Positions 1 to 8,654 of a stretch of 64,000 bases of DNA are shown piece after piece (positions within the stretch are counted from its first letter, which is position 1; each line of letters starts with the position of its first letter). The translations under genes were made by a program, and so were the position numbers. Location: assembly GCF_029227915.1 (NCBI RefSeq), contig NC_079881.1, positions 14,297,501 to 14,361,500 on the forward strand, in the 5' to 3' direction. The notes beneath the pieces are model-generated. The model was not told the DNA's origin. It searched no databases and was given only the letters and a program-made list of their open reading frames with translations. This DNA comes from Hydractinia symbiolongicarpus (taxonomy: Eukaryota; Cnidaria; Hydrozoa; Anthoathecata; Hydractiniidae).

Positions 1-924
1 ACGAATTAGGTAACCAATAGTCAATTCAAGTTAATTAAGGGCGGAGAGAAAAAACTTAAAATAAAGTGGATGGAGGAGGATAATTGGGTAAGTAAAACAT
101 TTGTATTTTCTTCCCTGTCTGCTAAATATAGAGATTTTTCGGTAGCAAAGTTCATTTCGTGCAAAAGAGTACGGAATTAATTAATGTTTCCAAACTAACA
201 ACAAGAACGGATATTTGAAAACTTTTTTTTCGCATTTTACCTTTATTCCGGCTTGCAATTTTCATGTAAAATCAGTGTAAAATTAACTTAGGTTACTTGT
301 TCGCAATCTTTTATTAAATGTGCTCATTTTGCGCAATTCTGAAGAACCTATTCACAAACTTAAGTCTTGCAATCTTTTTTTCTGCAAACAATTTCTTCAC
401 TTAAGGTACAGTGAAATCTCCCTAAAGCTCTATAAGACGGACAGTGAAAGCTAGAACGGATGGATCTTAAAGTGGAACTCAAGTTAAAAAAAACTGATTT
501 TGAAAAAATCTCACAGTTGAAATTACGGACAAAAATATATTCAAAAAAACAAATATAAACTACCTTTATATCAATATTTATAAAATCCGTGTTCTCAAGA
601 AATCTGTTGTGGTCACGTAAAATTGAAGAGGCTGGAAGCGAATAAAACATATGACATCATAACGTTCAGGAAAAACATAAACCGTGGAAGCGACTAAGTG
701 AAAAGTTTGCGAAATTTTTTACTACCTTGTAATGAGTCACAATATACGATAGAAAATACTGAGCCATTATTCCTTAAAAAGTTGCTCATCTCCTTCGCAA
801 GTAGCACAACACCACCAAAGGTGGTTTATTATAGCCTTAATCCAAGCTGATGGTTAATTTCTGGTTTTTCCTTTTCATGAATGCGCGAATTTGAATATGA
901 CGATCTGTTGCTACTAACTTAATT
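1..924. other. Left flank, AT-rich, no supported gene
   Basis: No convincing coding region is seen. The stretch is AT-rich. It contains one Tigger/pogo-like terminal-repeat remnant near 400-480 and a short LINE-like word near 70-95. No inverted repeat matching the right end of the Polinton was found here, so the left terminus of that element is either diverged, truncated or not recognisable by eye. Confidence 0.5.
405..482. repeat. Tigger/pogo-like terminal-repeat remnant
   Basis: The words CAGTGAAATCTCCCTAAAG, CTATAAGACGGACAGTG and AAAGTGGAACTC resemble the terminal repeats of pogo/Tigger elements, which carry phrases such as 'cctctataaagcggac'. No transposase is present. Similar phrases recur at 18.69-19.17 kb. 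This is probably a MITE fragment; the class call rests on remembered terminal-repeat style only. Confidence 0.35.
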
Positions 925-931
925 TTGACGT

Positions 932-3900
932 TTGCGTTTTCCAACTTTTGCAATAAGACACAGAGACCCGCCTTTTCCATGCGGCCAAGCATGGAAAAGG
1001 CGGGTAGGGCGAAGGAGCAAAATGCTGGAAGGACGACGCTGCACGATGAAATCGAAGCCGAGGCGCAAGAGGACTTTTACGATGCTGGAGACATACAAGA
1101 CGAATACAGCGGAGTCGAAGACATCAAGCACATGTTCCCACAAGAGAAAAACCGATCCGAAGGCGTCGAAGACATTCAGCACATTTTTGACGAAAATGAC
1201 ACACAGAATGTTGGAAGACGGAAATCGTGTCAAGACATGGCGGTTCAACAAGAACCTTAATCAGCCACTGACGGAGGCCATCATGCGAAAAATTACGCCC
1301 TACATAGACATGAGAGTCAAGGTAGTCTACAGTTTTGCTTGCACCATCTACGAAGCAGGAGGTGGCACGGCTCCGTATCACAAGACCAAGGGAAGCGAAG
1401 GATCGCTTACGAGCCTAGCTGACATCGAAGCCTTTATCGAAAAATGCGAAATGCAGCGATTAGATCTAGGAGATCATGAGTTTTGGGGGAAGGCGTACCT
1501 GCCACCAGAAAGAACAATCGAGACCCCAGGATCGTACGAAGGGAAAATAGTCTTCCAGCATGTGCAGATCAAGATCATCTCCACAAGGGAGCCTTTGTTA
1601 GGCTGTGGACCTTTACCAGACTGGTTGCGAAAGAAGAGGTGCATCTACAGCTTTGACAAGGAGGATGAGAGAACCGACAATTTGTGTGTCTGGAGATGTC
1701 TTGCCGTACACTACCGTGAAGAAAGACAGCAGCGCGAGAAACGTGTCACGAGACCAGCTCTCGCACTAGCACGTGAGTACTACGAGAATCCCAAACTAAA
1801 GCGGGAAGAAGTACGTGCTACGAAGCTCGTTGACTTTGAGGGCATAGCGAAGCGTTTCAAGATTAACATCAGAGCTTTTGAGCCCCTATCAAACTCTGAA
1901 AAGGCACCCTGGAGACTCGTGTACGGTTAGAATCAATACAAAAAAGATTTAGACACGATAAACCTTGGTATGTTGGTTTTAACGCAACATTGGGAATGCG
2001 AAGCCTGCAAACAGCGATTCACCAGAGTTGAAAACCTAACAAGGCACAAAAAGAACGAGTGCGAGGGAAGAAAGCCGACTATCATCTGCAAAGGCGAGAA
2101 GGTCAAGCGCATGCCTAGCAAGTCAGAGAAGGTCTTTTGCGGTGAGGGCTTCAGCTATGACGCTTGTAAATGGCTCGAGCACATGTCGAGGGAAACTGGA
2201 AGACACATCCATCACGCACTCTGTGGGCATGGAGGAGAACGCGTGATTCGCTACGGGGAGAAAGAAAATGAGGTCTACCTTGTAGACGGCTATGAACCTC
2301 AGACCAGGACAGTCTATGAGTACCACGGCTGTAAGTGGCACGGATGCCCCTGCCAAGGAACAAACACGAATAAATATCGATATACGGCCACCAAGTCTAA
2401 GGAGGAAGGCATCCGAAAACTTGGCTACAAACTGACAGTGTGGGAGTGTGAGAGCCCACCCAAAGCTAAGAGGTACTTCAAGAAAAAATTTCGACCCTAC
2501 CCTCACTACATCGTGTTTGATTTCGAGGCCCTCATGCTCCCTCTAAATCAGTGGCAAACATCCGATCTAACATACATCTCGGAGCATGTACCGGCCAGCG
2601 TCGCCATTCACGATAGTCTGAACTGGGATCCAACGTTCTTGGAGCACGATGATCCCAAGATCTTGGTTGAACGATTTGTGGAGCAGCTCGAAAAGAGACA
2701 CGCCATCATCGTGAAAGAGGTGGAGAGAATGTACCCGAGACCTGATGATTTTGACATGCTTCCAGACAAGACTCAGAAGGCATGGAACGAGTGGGTAAAC
2801 CAAGTGGCCGTGATCGGCTTCAACAGTGGCAAGTATGACCTGAACATGATCAAGCGGTACTTTGTCGATCAAATTGTCAGAGACGATAGCGAAAAGATCA
2901 ACGTGGCTAAGAAAGACAACGACTACATGTTCCTCACGACCTCGAGGTTCAAATTTCTCGATATCAAAAATTTTCTCGCTCCTGGTCTGAGCTACGACCG
3001 ATGGTGCAAGTCTCTGGATTGCAAGCTCGAAAAGCTGGTGTTCCCATACGAGTGGCTGACGAGCTATGACAAGCTAACCCACGTCGGACCCGTGGCGTAC
3101 GAACACTTCTATAGCAGTCTTAGTGGGAAAAACGCCCTCTCTCTTGATGGGTACGAAACATTCCGTGCAGAGTTTTACAAGCGAGGCTGCGTCACCATGA
3201 TGGACTGGTTGCGTGAGTACAATTTAGCCGATGTGGAACCCTTCATCGAAGCCGTGGACAAGACAAGGCTGCAGTACTACGACGACGAGATAGATATTTT
3301 AAAAGACGCGGTAAGCATTCCAGGTGTATCGATGCGCTACGTCTTGAACAAGTCTCTACGACTGAACCCAAAGCTAGAGCTCTACGCTCCAGGAGAGCCT
3401 TGCAAACACAAGTGTGAAAGCAAACCGTGCAAGGGAAAGAGTTGCAAGGCGTGCAAAAAGGTGCAAAAGGCTTGCACTGAGTGCACGAAGAATGAGGCGT
3501 ATGAACTGCTTCAAACGGGCATGGTGGGAGGGCCTGCCATCGTGTTCTGTAGGTACCACGAGAGAGACGTGACGGGTATCAGATCTCACGTATACGAGGA
3601 CGCTAAAATGTGCAAGACCATTCTAGGGTACGACGCGAACATGCTGTACCCGAGTACGTTGTTGAACTACTTTCCTTGTGGAAAGGAGAAGCTGATCAAG
3701 ATCAACCCACCCACGGCTGAGCACAACATCAGACTGTTAACAGAAGGGGTGCAGAGCGGCAGCTGATTCGGTTTTGCGCCGGTCGACATCGAGGTCCCTC
3801 TGGAACTGCATGACAAATTTAGCGAGATGGCTCCGCTATTTGTGGTCAAGGAGATACCCGACGATCAAATCCCTGAGCACATGCACGAGTACCTAAAAGC

Positions 3901-4678
3901 AACAGGGCGCAAACGTATTTCAGGCACACGTAAGCTTCTAGGGTTGATGAAAGCTGAAAAGATCTTGTTGCTCACAACCTTGCTCGAGGAGTACCTTGAC
4001 CAGGGCCTGAAGGTGACAGCGTTTCACCAGTTCATCAAGTACAAACAAGGTAAGCCATTTGCATGGTTTCCGGAAGAAATTGCCGATGCACGACGACAAG
4101 CCGATAAAGACCCAGACAAGCGTATTGCAGGAGATACAGCCAAACAGAAAGGGAACTCGTTCTATGTTGCGCATGCTTCAGTTCTATTACAATTTTTGGA
4201 TAACTACGTGGATCGTCGAGATTTTGAATATATTTACATGGATACAGACAGCGCGTATTTTGCCATCTCTGGGGAAGCGTTACGTGATGTCGTTTGCCCT
4301 GAACTGCTTGACGAGTACGACAAAGACGTGAAAAACTGGCTCGTCACTGATAAGTACTCGAGTCGAACAGGAGGGATATTCAAACCGGAATTTATCGGTT
4401 TTAGAATGATCGCTGACACAACCAAGTGCTATTTCGTTGAAGGGAAAGAGGGCACAAAATTCTCGTGTAAAGGCATGTCGAAGAAGCATAACGCTATGAC
4501 ATGGGAGAGGTATAAGAACGCGTTGAATGGCTCTATTGACATGGCCAAAAACGTAGGTTTTCGGGTTCACAACCAGGGGATGGTTACGTACGAACAAAAG
4601 AAGCTGGGCCTCTCGGCTTTTTATAATAAGCGAAAGGTACTCGATGATGGCATCCACACAGTACCGCTAGAGTTGTAG
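932..4678 (+). pseudogene. polB: Protein-primed family B DNA polymerase (Polinton PolB), broken
   Basis: Replicative polymerase of the element, expected to use a protein primer. All three long blocks lie in one frame. Visible parts: an N-terminal Polinton domain with DNLCVWRC near 1672-1700; a C2H2-like finger at about 1991-2056; a HGCKWHGC block near 2320-2350; exonuclease motifs DFEA (about 2520), NSGKYDLN (2821) and YNLAD (3219); polymerase motif A DANMLYPS (about 3632); motif B KQKGNSFY (about 4143); catalytic DTDS (about 4240); and a KG motif (about 4470). Breaks: TAG at 1928, TGA at 3764, a probable frameshift near 1200 (an acidic N-terminus reads in frame 1, the rest in frame 2), and a deletion between motifs B and C. 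In codons it is close to the usual size, about 1250. It is almost certainly inactive. The true start is uncertain. Confidence 0.9.
967..1004. repeat. Perfect 16-bp stem hairpin at the PolB 5' end
   Basis: Arms CCCGCCTTTTCCATGC and GCATGGAAAAGGCGGG enclose a 6-nt loop (GGCCAA). It sits at the extreme 5' end of the polymerase reading frames. It could be a leader structure, a replication or regulatory element, or a trace of a terminal repeat. The perfect stem in otherwise decaying DNA suggests youth or function. Confidence 0.8.
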
Positions 4679-4760
4679 GTCGCGTTATAAGCCTCACTGT
4701 AGCAATAATCCTTCCGTACGTCTTGATCGTGCTCTGCTTTTTGCGTTATAGAACGCTTCT

Positions 4761-4770
4761 AATAAAGATG
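4761..4770 (+). promoter_or_regulatory. AATAAA directly upstream of a start codon
   Basis: AATAAAGATG places the hexamer one base before ATG 4768. The same arrangement marks many other starts in this element (6303, 6683, 6946, 11457, 14020 and 14656 on +; 9687, 10122, 11423, 16003 and 16855 on -). It is treated here as a start-linked promoter-like motif. Function is inferred. Confidence 0.5.
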
Positions 4771-5286
4771 AGTGAGATTACAGATATATTTGATGTTGCA
4801 GACACGGAAGCCTTTCAACATCGTAAAAAACCTATCGACAAACGTCAAGCCTTGAAGGATGCTATACGCAAAGGCAAACAACATCTCTTGCCGAAGAAAT
4901 GTACTGAAAGCTTTACTGACAAGGCATCAGATGAGGTGATCGAAAAAGCGTATGCGGAATTCGTTCAACATGAAATTCACGAGAAAGGAGAAAAGACCGC
5001 CAAGGCACTCTCCCCACATGCGATTGACATGTACGCGAAGGCCATAGGTAATGTTGTTCAACTCGATAGTGCGGAGGGTCTGAAAAAAGACATCGAGGAA
5101 GACCCGATTATCAAGGACTCCATGGCAGATTTGGGGGGACTTGTGTACTCTGCCTTTGGAAAATTTCTAGCGCCAATATTGGTTGTTGCCCATACATTTA
5201 ACCATGCCTGCCAGCATGTGTCCAAGACAGATAAAAAGCGAGATGATGAACAGCAAGAAGAAGATGGGGAGCAGTCAGATATTTAA
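4768..5286 (+). CDS. Conserved small Polinton protein of unknown function
   Basis: 172 residues from ATG 4768, chosen because AATAAA immediately precedes it. An in-frame earlier start at 4723 would add a hydrophobic leader. The N-terminus has MSEITDIFDVADT followed by a basic KKPIDKRQALKDAIRKGKQ block. Near the C-terminus a hydrophobic stretch (GGLVYSAFGKFLAPILVV) could be membrane-associated, and the tail is acidic. It lies directly after polB and 13 nt before the Fic gene. The second element copy keeps the same gene next to polB (63132-63358, minus), so the pair is a conserved neighbourhood. I do not recognise a catalytic motif. Confidence 0.75.
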   Translation: MSEITDIFDVADTEAFQHRKKPIDKRQALKDAIRKGKQHLLPKKCTESFTDKASDEVIEKAYAEFVQHEIHEKGEKTAKALSPHAIDMYAKAIGNVVQLDSAEGLKKDIEEDPIIKDSMADLGGLVYSAFGKFLAPILVVAHTFNHACQHVSKTDKKRDDEQQEEDGEQSDI

Positions 5287-5299
5287 CAAAAAATTGAAA

Positions 5300-6106
5300 A
5301 TGCAGTATTGGATGGTAGACGAAGACGAGTACCGAAATGTTCTAAATAAAACTGCAAGGCTAGCCGAACTCTCGCGAAAGCGAAAAAACCACGCATACGT
5401 AGAGGAATTTCTAAAAGGGTGGGAAGCCCTGTTCGCGTACGGAACCTACACATTCGAAGGGGAGGTAGACTCCAACTTTTCATCATCTGATGCCTGGAAG
5501 CTGATGCAGGATCCTGAAGACGCACATCTTGACGAAAAGACGAAAAGTTTCAAAAGGCAGATGATAAACTTTATGCGCGCTCTAAAATGGATGCAGTGCT
5601 GCGGACGTCTCACACCTGACAAAATCCAAACTATCCATGAAATCATGATGCGCGTGGAAAAACACAGGGGCGGCAAACCCGTGCTGACAGGGAAATACAG
5701 GACGACTAAGGCATTCGCTGGTTTTCACGAATTTGCCCCTGTTTCTGCAATCCCAAGGTTAGTGATAGACGCCCTGGATCGATACTACTTTACAGAGACT
5801 GACGATCTGATATGGAACGCGGTGAGGTTGTTTATGGACTTGATTAATACCCATCCATTCGAAGATGGGAACGGGAGGCTATGTAGGCTCGTTATTTCCC
5901 ACGTACTTGTGGAGAGTGGAATGAGTCTCTTTCCGGTTTTGCTTAGCTCGTTCCACAAACGCGGCAGGCGCCATTACCTTCAGGCTGTTATAAGGTTTGA
6001 AAAGAGACCATCGTTATTTTACACGATGGTCTGTAGGTCTTTGGTGAAGGTATGGGATAATTTGGAGCAAAACTTGGCTCAACTAGAAAAGTCAAAAATT
6101 CACTGA
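5300..6106 (+). CDS. Fic-domain protein (putative AMP transferase), class II architecture
   Basis: 268 residues from ATG 5300. Fic proteins transfer AMP or other phosphate-containing groups to hydroxyl side chains of target proteins. The core HPFEDGNGRLCR is at residues 185-196 with catalytic His185. A flap-like GKYRTTKAF lies near 131-139. The inhibitory-helix pattern (S/T)xxxE(G/N) appears upstream as TYTFEG at 49-54, which is the class II arrangement known from FICD and many bacterial Fic enzymes. No signal peptide or membrane segment is seen. The frame is intact in an otherwise decaying element. The start follows the previous stop by 13 nt, so the two genes may be expressed together. In a virus-like element it could modify host proteins; the target is unknown. 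Confidence 0.9.
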   Translation: MQYWMVDEDEYRNVLNKTARLAELSRKRKNHAYVEEFLKGWEALFAYGTYTFEGEVDSNFSSSDAWKLMQDPEDAHLDEKTKSFKRQMINFMRALKWMQCCGRLTPDKIQTIHEIMMRVEKHRGGKPVLTGKYRTTKAFAGFHEFAPVSAIPRLVIDALDRYYFTETDDLIWNAVRLFMDLINTHPFEDGNGRLCRLVISHVLVESGMSLFPVLLSSFHKRGRRHYLQAVIRFEKRPSLFYTMVCRSLVKVWDNLEQNLAQLEKSKIH

Positions 6107-6121
6107 TTCGTCACTACAAGG

Positions 6122-6149
6122 AAATTTTGTAAGGCCCTTTACAAAATTT
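6122..6149. terminator. Hairpin downstream of the Fic gene
   Basis: Arms AAATTTTGTAA and TTACAAAATTT surround a short GC-rich loop, starting 15 nt after the Fic stop codon. The stem resembles those at other gene ends in the element (TTTTGTGA, TTTTTGTAGC). A role in 3'-end formation is inferred by analogy with the hairpin signals of mimiviruses and virophages. Confidence 0.5.
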
Positions 6150-6302
6150 TTAGCCCAGGCGTGCCTTTGGTCGTTTAAAACGATGGCTTTTCCCTCGTTG
6201 TAGGTGGAGGATGAATCGTCCCCCATCTGGTCACCCCCTCTAGAGACCTCAGATAAAGTCTTTTTGTCTTCATCTTTTTCCAAGGTCTCACCTTACAAAT
6301 AA

Positions 6303-6671
6303 ATGAGTGAAGAGCAATCTAACCAAGTCATAACCAAGAAGAATGAGGGTCGTGTTGCTGCTGGCAAGAGACTTGCTGAATGGAATCGCAAGAACAAGGC
6401 TGACTTACAGAAGAACTTAGGCAAAAGTACTTCACAAGAGGGTCAGGAACTTGTCGCAAGTCCTCACAAGTTCCCGGACAGTGCATATCTCTATGTCGCT
6501 GGAGGTCTCGCTGCCGTACTTACCGCTTGCGTGGCAGTCTATTACATACGTGGCAGCGCAGAAAATAGTTCCAAGAAGCCTGCTGAAACCATCTCCGCAG
6601 GAGTACGTGCGTCTCAGCAGCACACGCGAGAGCCTTCGAAACCCCAAATTGACATTTTCAAAATGCGATAA
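6303..6671 (+). CDS. Small single-pass membrane protein, Polinton-conserved type
   Basis: 122 residues. A basic N-terminal half contains GRVAAGKRLAEWNRKNK. One clear membrane segment (YLYVAGGLAAVLTACVAVYYI, residues about 61-81) is followed by a polar, Ser/Lys-rich tail. The start overlaps AATAAATG (6298-6305). It is the first of three closely spaced + genes ending with the packaging ATPase. Small basic one-helix proteins like this recur in Polintons and may be virion membrane or minor structural proteins. That role is inferred. Confidence 0.75.
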   Translation: MSEEQSNQVITKKNEGRVAAGKRLAEWNRKNKADLQKNLGKSTSQEGQELVASPHKFPDSAYLYVAGGLAAVLTACVAVYYIRGSAENSSKKPAETISAGVRASQQHTREPSKPQIDIFKMR

Positions 6672-6682
6672 ACCTATAATAA

Positions 6683-6925
6683 ATGAGCAGCAAAGAGTAT
6701 CAGAAAGAAGTCGTCGATTCCTTGTGGGAATCTGTCAGACTAGTATCCTATACTATTGTCTTGGCGCTAGGCGCGAAAAAGGCTCTGGGAGTTTCTAGAC
6801 CGGGGGCCAAGATGGACATGGAGGACGGCTTGAAGCTCGCTGGATATATGACAGGAGCGATATTATTCGACGATTACGCGATAAAACAAGGGTGGTATAA
6901 GCGTTCCATGATGCCTCCGAAGTAA
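6683..6925 (+). CDS. Small hydrophobic Polinton protein
   Basis: 80 residues, starting in AATAAATG (6678-6685), 11 nt after the previous stop. Two hydrophobic stretches are visible: about residues 18-34 (VRLVSYTIVLALGAKKA) and about 50-66 (LKLAGYMTGAILFDDYA). A basic WYKRSMMPPK tail follows. It could be a two-pass or hairpin membrane protein. It is packed between the one-helix protein and the ATPase, a neighbourhood suggesting assembly or packaging. No catalytic motif is seen. Confidence 0.65.
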   Translation: MSSKEYQKEVVDSLWESVRLVSYTIVLALGAKKALGVSRPGAKMDMEDGLKLAGYMTGAILFDDYAIKQGWYKRSMMPPK

Positions 6926-6945
6926 CTGTCTAACTCAGAATAAAT

Positions 6946-7522
6946 ATGACTCTAGACATTCTTTACTGGACCGACAAGCTGTGGCAAGACGCAGCGTGTC
7001 CTGGATTTGCTTGAGAACGAGTATAGGCAGCATTTCGACAACATTGTCATTCTTTGCCCTACACTACGCTGGAACAAGACCTATCTCGAGAGATCCTCGC
7101 TATGGAGGGATGACTACGTGGCTCTGATGGACCCCAAGGAGCAGCTGTTCGAGTGGATCAAAGAACTGTCGTCGAAGCTGGCGAAAGAAGAGACGCTGTT
7201 CATCGTTGACGATATGATAGCCGACGAGAGTCTGGATAAAAAGCGACAGCCCTTGCTTAAGCTTGCCGTCAGTGGTAGACATCGCAAACACAGTCTCTGG
7301 CTACTAACGCAGTCGTATACCGCCTTGCCGAAGAACCTCAGACGACAGAAGAAACAGTTGTTCATGTGGTACCCCCACGAACGATCAGACATTAAACTCG
7401 TCGACGAGGAAACAAACATGATCAGCGACTGGGAAAACATCAAGGCTCAGCTAGAAAAGTCCAAGCACGCTTGCTTGTACGTAAGACTGGAGCATCCTAA
7501 AAGTTACAAGATTGTTGGTTAG
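6946..7522 (+). pseudogene. FtsK/HerA-type genome-packaging ATPase, frameshifted at its start
   Basis: This motor would pump DNA into capsids in Polintons and related viruses. Walker A GPTSCGKT is encoded at 6968-6991 in the frame of the long ORF (7007-7522). Walker B LFIVDD and the sensor-like LLTQSYTALPKNLR follow. The only upstream ATG with the element's start motif (AATAAATATG, 6939-6948) is in a different frame, and the Walker frame meets a TAG just upstream. A one-base indel between 6949 and 6967 is therefore inferred. Total length, about 190 residues, fits the compact Polinton ATPase. A sequencing error would also explain the shift. Confidence 0.85.
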
Positions 7523-7531
7523 ACTCTTGAC

Positions 7532-7726
7532 ATGTAAGAAAAGATAGATTATGAGAGCGTAATTAAAGCTGTGTATCAGGCTCTTTTGAGAGCCCATTCC
7601 AGACTAATAGATGCAGTGGATAATGACGATGACAGCAAACTGGTAAACACAACTCGGGATATTGAAGAGTTATGCAAAAAATATCCATGGCTTCCTCAGC
7701 TTAGTGTTGGTTATTGGACCTCGTAA
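7532..7726 (+). pseudogene. Short ORF with a stop as second codon
   Basis: ATG 7532 is followed at once by TAA, and then 62 open codons run to TAA 7724. The open part has a coherent, acidic, protein-like composition (for example AVDNDDDSK and a WLPQLSVGYW end). A perfect hairpin overlaps the final stop, as at other gene ends here. It probably was a small gene of 60-65 residues. No function is recognised. A different start, or chance, cannot be excluded. Confidence 0.4.
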
Positions 7727-7754
7727 TTTTGTGACTTTTTTCGAATCACAAAAT
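7726..7754. terminator. Hairpin at the end of the short ORF
   Basis: Perfect 9-bp arms ATTTTGTGA and TCACAAAAT flank a T-rich loop. The left arm begins inside the TAA stop at 7724-7726, so stop and structure are fused. Confidence 0.5.
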
Positions 7755-7785
7755 CCCTAGTTGAGCCTTGGCGTGTATAAGAAAT

Positions 7786-8580
7786 ATGTCTTCTCAACTT
7801 GACCTGTGCAACGCCGTGCCTGCTGGAGCGATCGAAACCTTGTATGACGAGCACTCGCAGCCACGCTTCAAGCGTGCTGATCTTGGTAGATTTTTAGGGA
7901 TCCGTAACATTGCGACGACTTACAGAGACGTAAAAACAACGCCTCGTCGTGATATAAAAGGGTTGCTTTTAAAGCAAACCTTTTAAGAACCAAAACATGC
8001 TAATCCTCACGATATGTTTGTGACACTAAGTGGAGCTCTTGAGATTGCAGACCGTTGTAGAAAACCTAAAGCCATCGAGCTTACCAGGTGGCTAGCGCAA
8101 AAAGGTATAGAAAAGCTGCAAGATGAAGTACGAGGGCAGCGTCAAGCTATCGATGAAAAAGACGTAGCCATTGCGATCCTTGACGAAGATCTTGAAGAAA
8201 AAGATAGACAACTTGCGGTACAAGCGCAAATAATCACGGGGCTACGACAGCGACATGTTCCACGTGCGCAAGATCCTCGAAAAGACAACGCGATCATGAT
8301 TTACCGCAAGCATACTGCACCAGACGATGATCAGTGCCATCGTCTTCCCTACTACTGTGCACGTGTTCAAAGACGGAAAATCTCCACCAAAAGGAGATGG
8401 CTTAGGGACAACTATCCAAACTGTGAAGAGATTGTGGTCATCGATAATCCTAACGGGATGCACGCGTTCAATCGATTCGAAGAAGAAGGACACATAGAAC
8501 GGTATCAATGCCACTTTCGACTCATCGATCTTACTCGCGACGATTTGTATGACCTGGGAGTGCCTGCGCTCGAAGACTAG
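7786..8580 (+). pseudogene. Bro/KilA-like DNA-binding protein, split by one in-frame stop
   Basis: Two ORFs in the same frame (7786-7986 and 8014-8580) together resemble viral Bro-type proteins. The N-terminal part has FKRADLGRFLGIRNIATTYRDV, like the Bro-N/MSV199 'xAxDVxxxLGY' region. After the TAA at 7984 comes NPHDMFVTLSGALEIADRCRKPKA and a RWLAQKGIEKLQ block, typical of the same domain. A coiled coil (residues about 110-150 of the whole) and a C-terminal domain containing HTAPDDD and EEIVVIDNPNG follow. The C-terminal domain is also present at 62.68-63.13 kb. Bro proteins are DNA-binding and common in large DNA viruses and Polintons. The ORF end coincides with a hairpin, so two separate genes are a less likely alternative. 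Confidence 0.65.
7957..7984. terminator. Hairpin ending at the internal stop of the Bro-like gene
   Basis: Arms AAAAGGGTTGCTTT and AAAGCAAACCTTTT pair with one mismatch and no real loop. The right arm ends at the TAA (7984). This may be a genuine 3'-end signal of a short gene, or an insertion that brought in the stop. Confidence 0.45.
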
Positions 8581-8592
8581 CGAGACTCAACT

Positions 8593-8644
8593 TTTTTGTA
8601 GCTTCATCGCCTAGCGGCTCAGCAAGAGCACGAGGCTACAAAAA
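8593..8644. terminator. Hairpin between convergent Bro-like and integrase genes
   Basis: Arms TTTTTGTAGC (8593-8602) and GCTACAAAAA (8635-8644) enclose a 32-nt loop that carries one copy of the ATCGCCTAGCGGCTCAGCAA repeat. It lies exactly between two convergent stops (8580 and 8655), so it could serve both strands. Confidence 0.55.
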
Positions 8645-8654
8645 TATCGTCAGC

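Noticed and set aside
66-95. LINE fragment at the far left (word ATGGAGGAGGATAATTGGG, also in the LINE near 49.69 kb)
   Set aside because: Only about 24 bp match and the flanking bases differ, so chance or a tiny remnant cannot be separated.
919-1381. Long minus-strand ORFs opposite the PolB 5' end
   Set aside because: They mirror a conserved polymerase reading frame and have no protein-like or family features.
5288-5302. AAAATTGA before the Fic start as a mimivirus-type early promoter
   Set aside because: The exact octamer is present, but it occurs once in this role, is too close to the ATG, and is easily made by AT-rich sequence.
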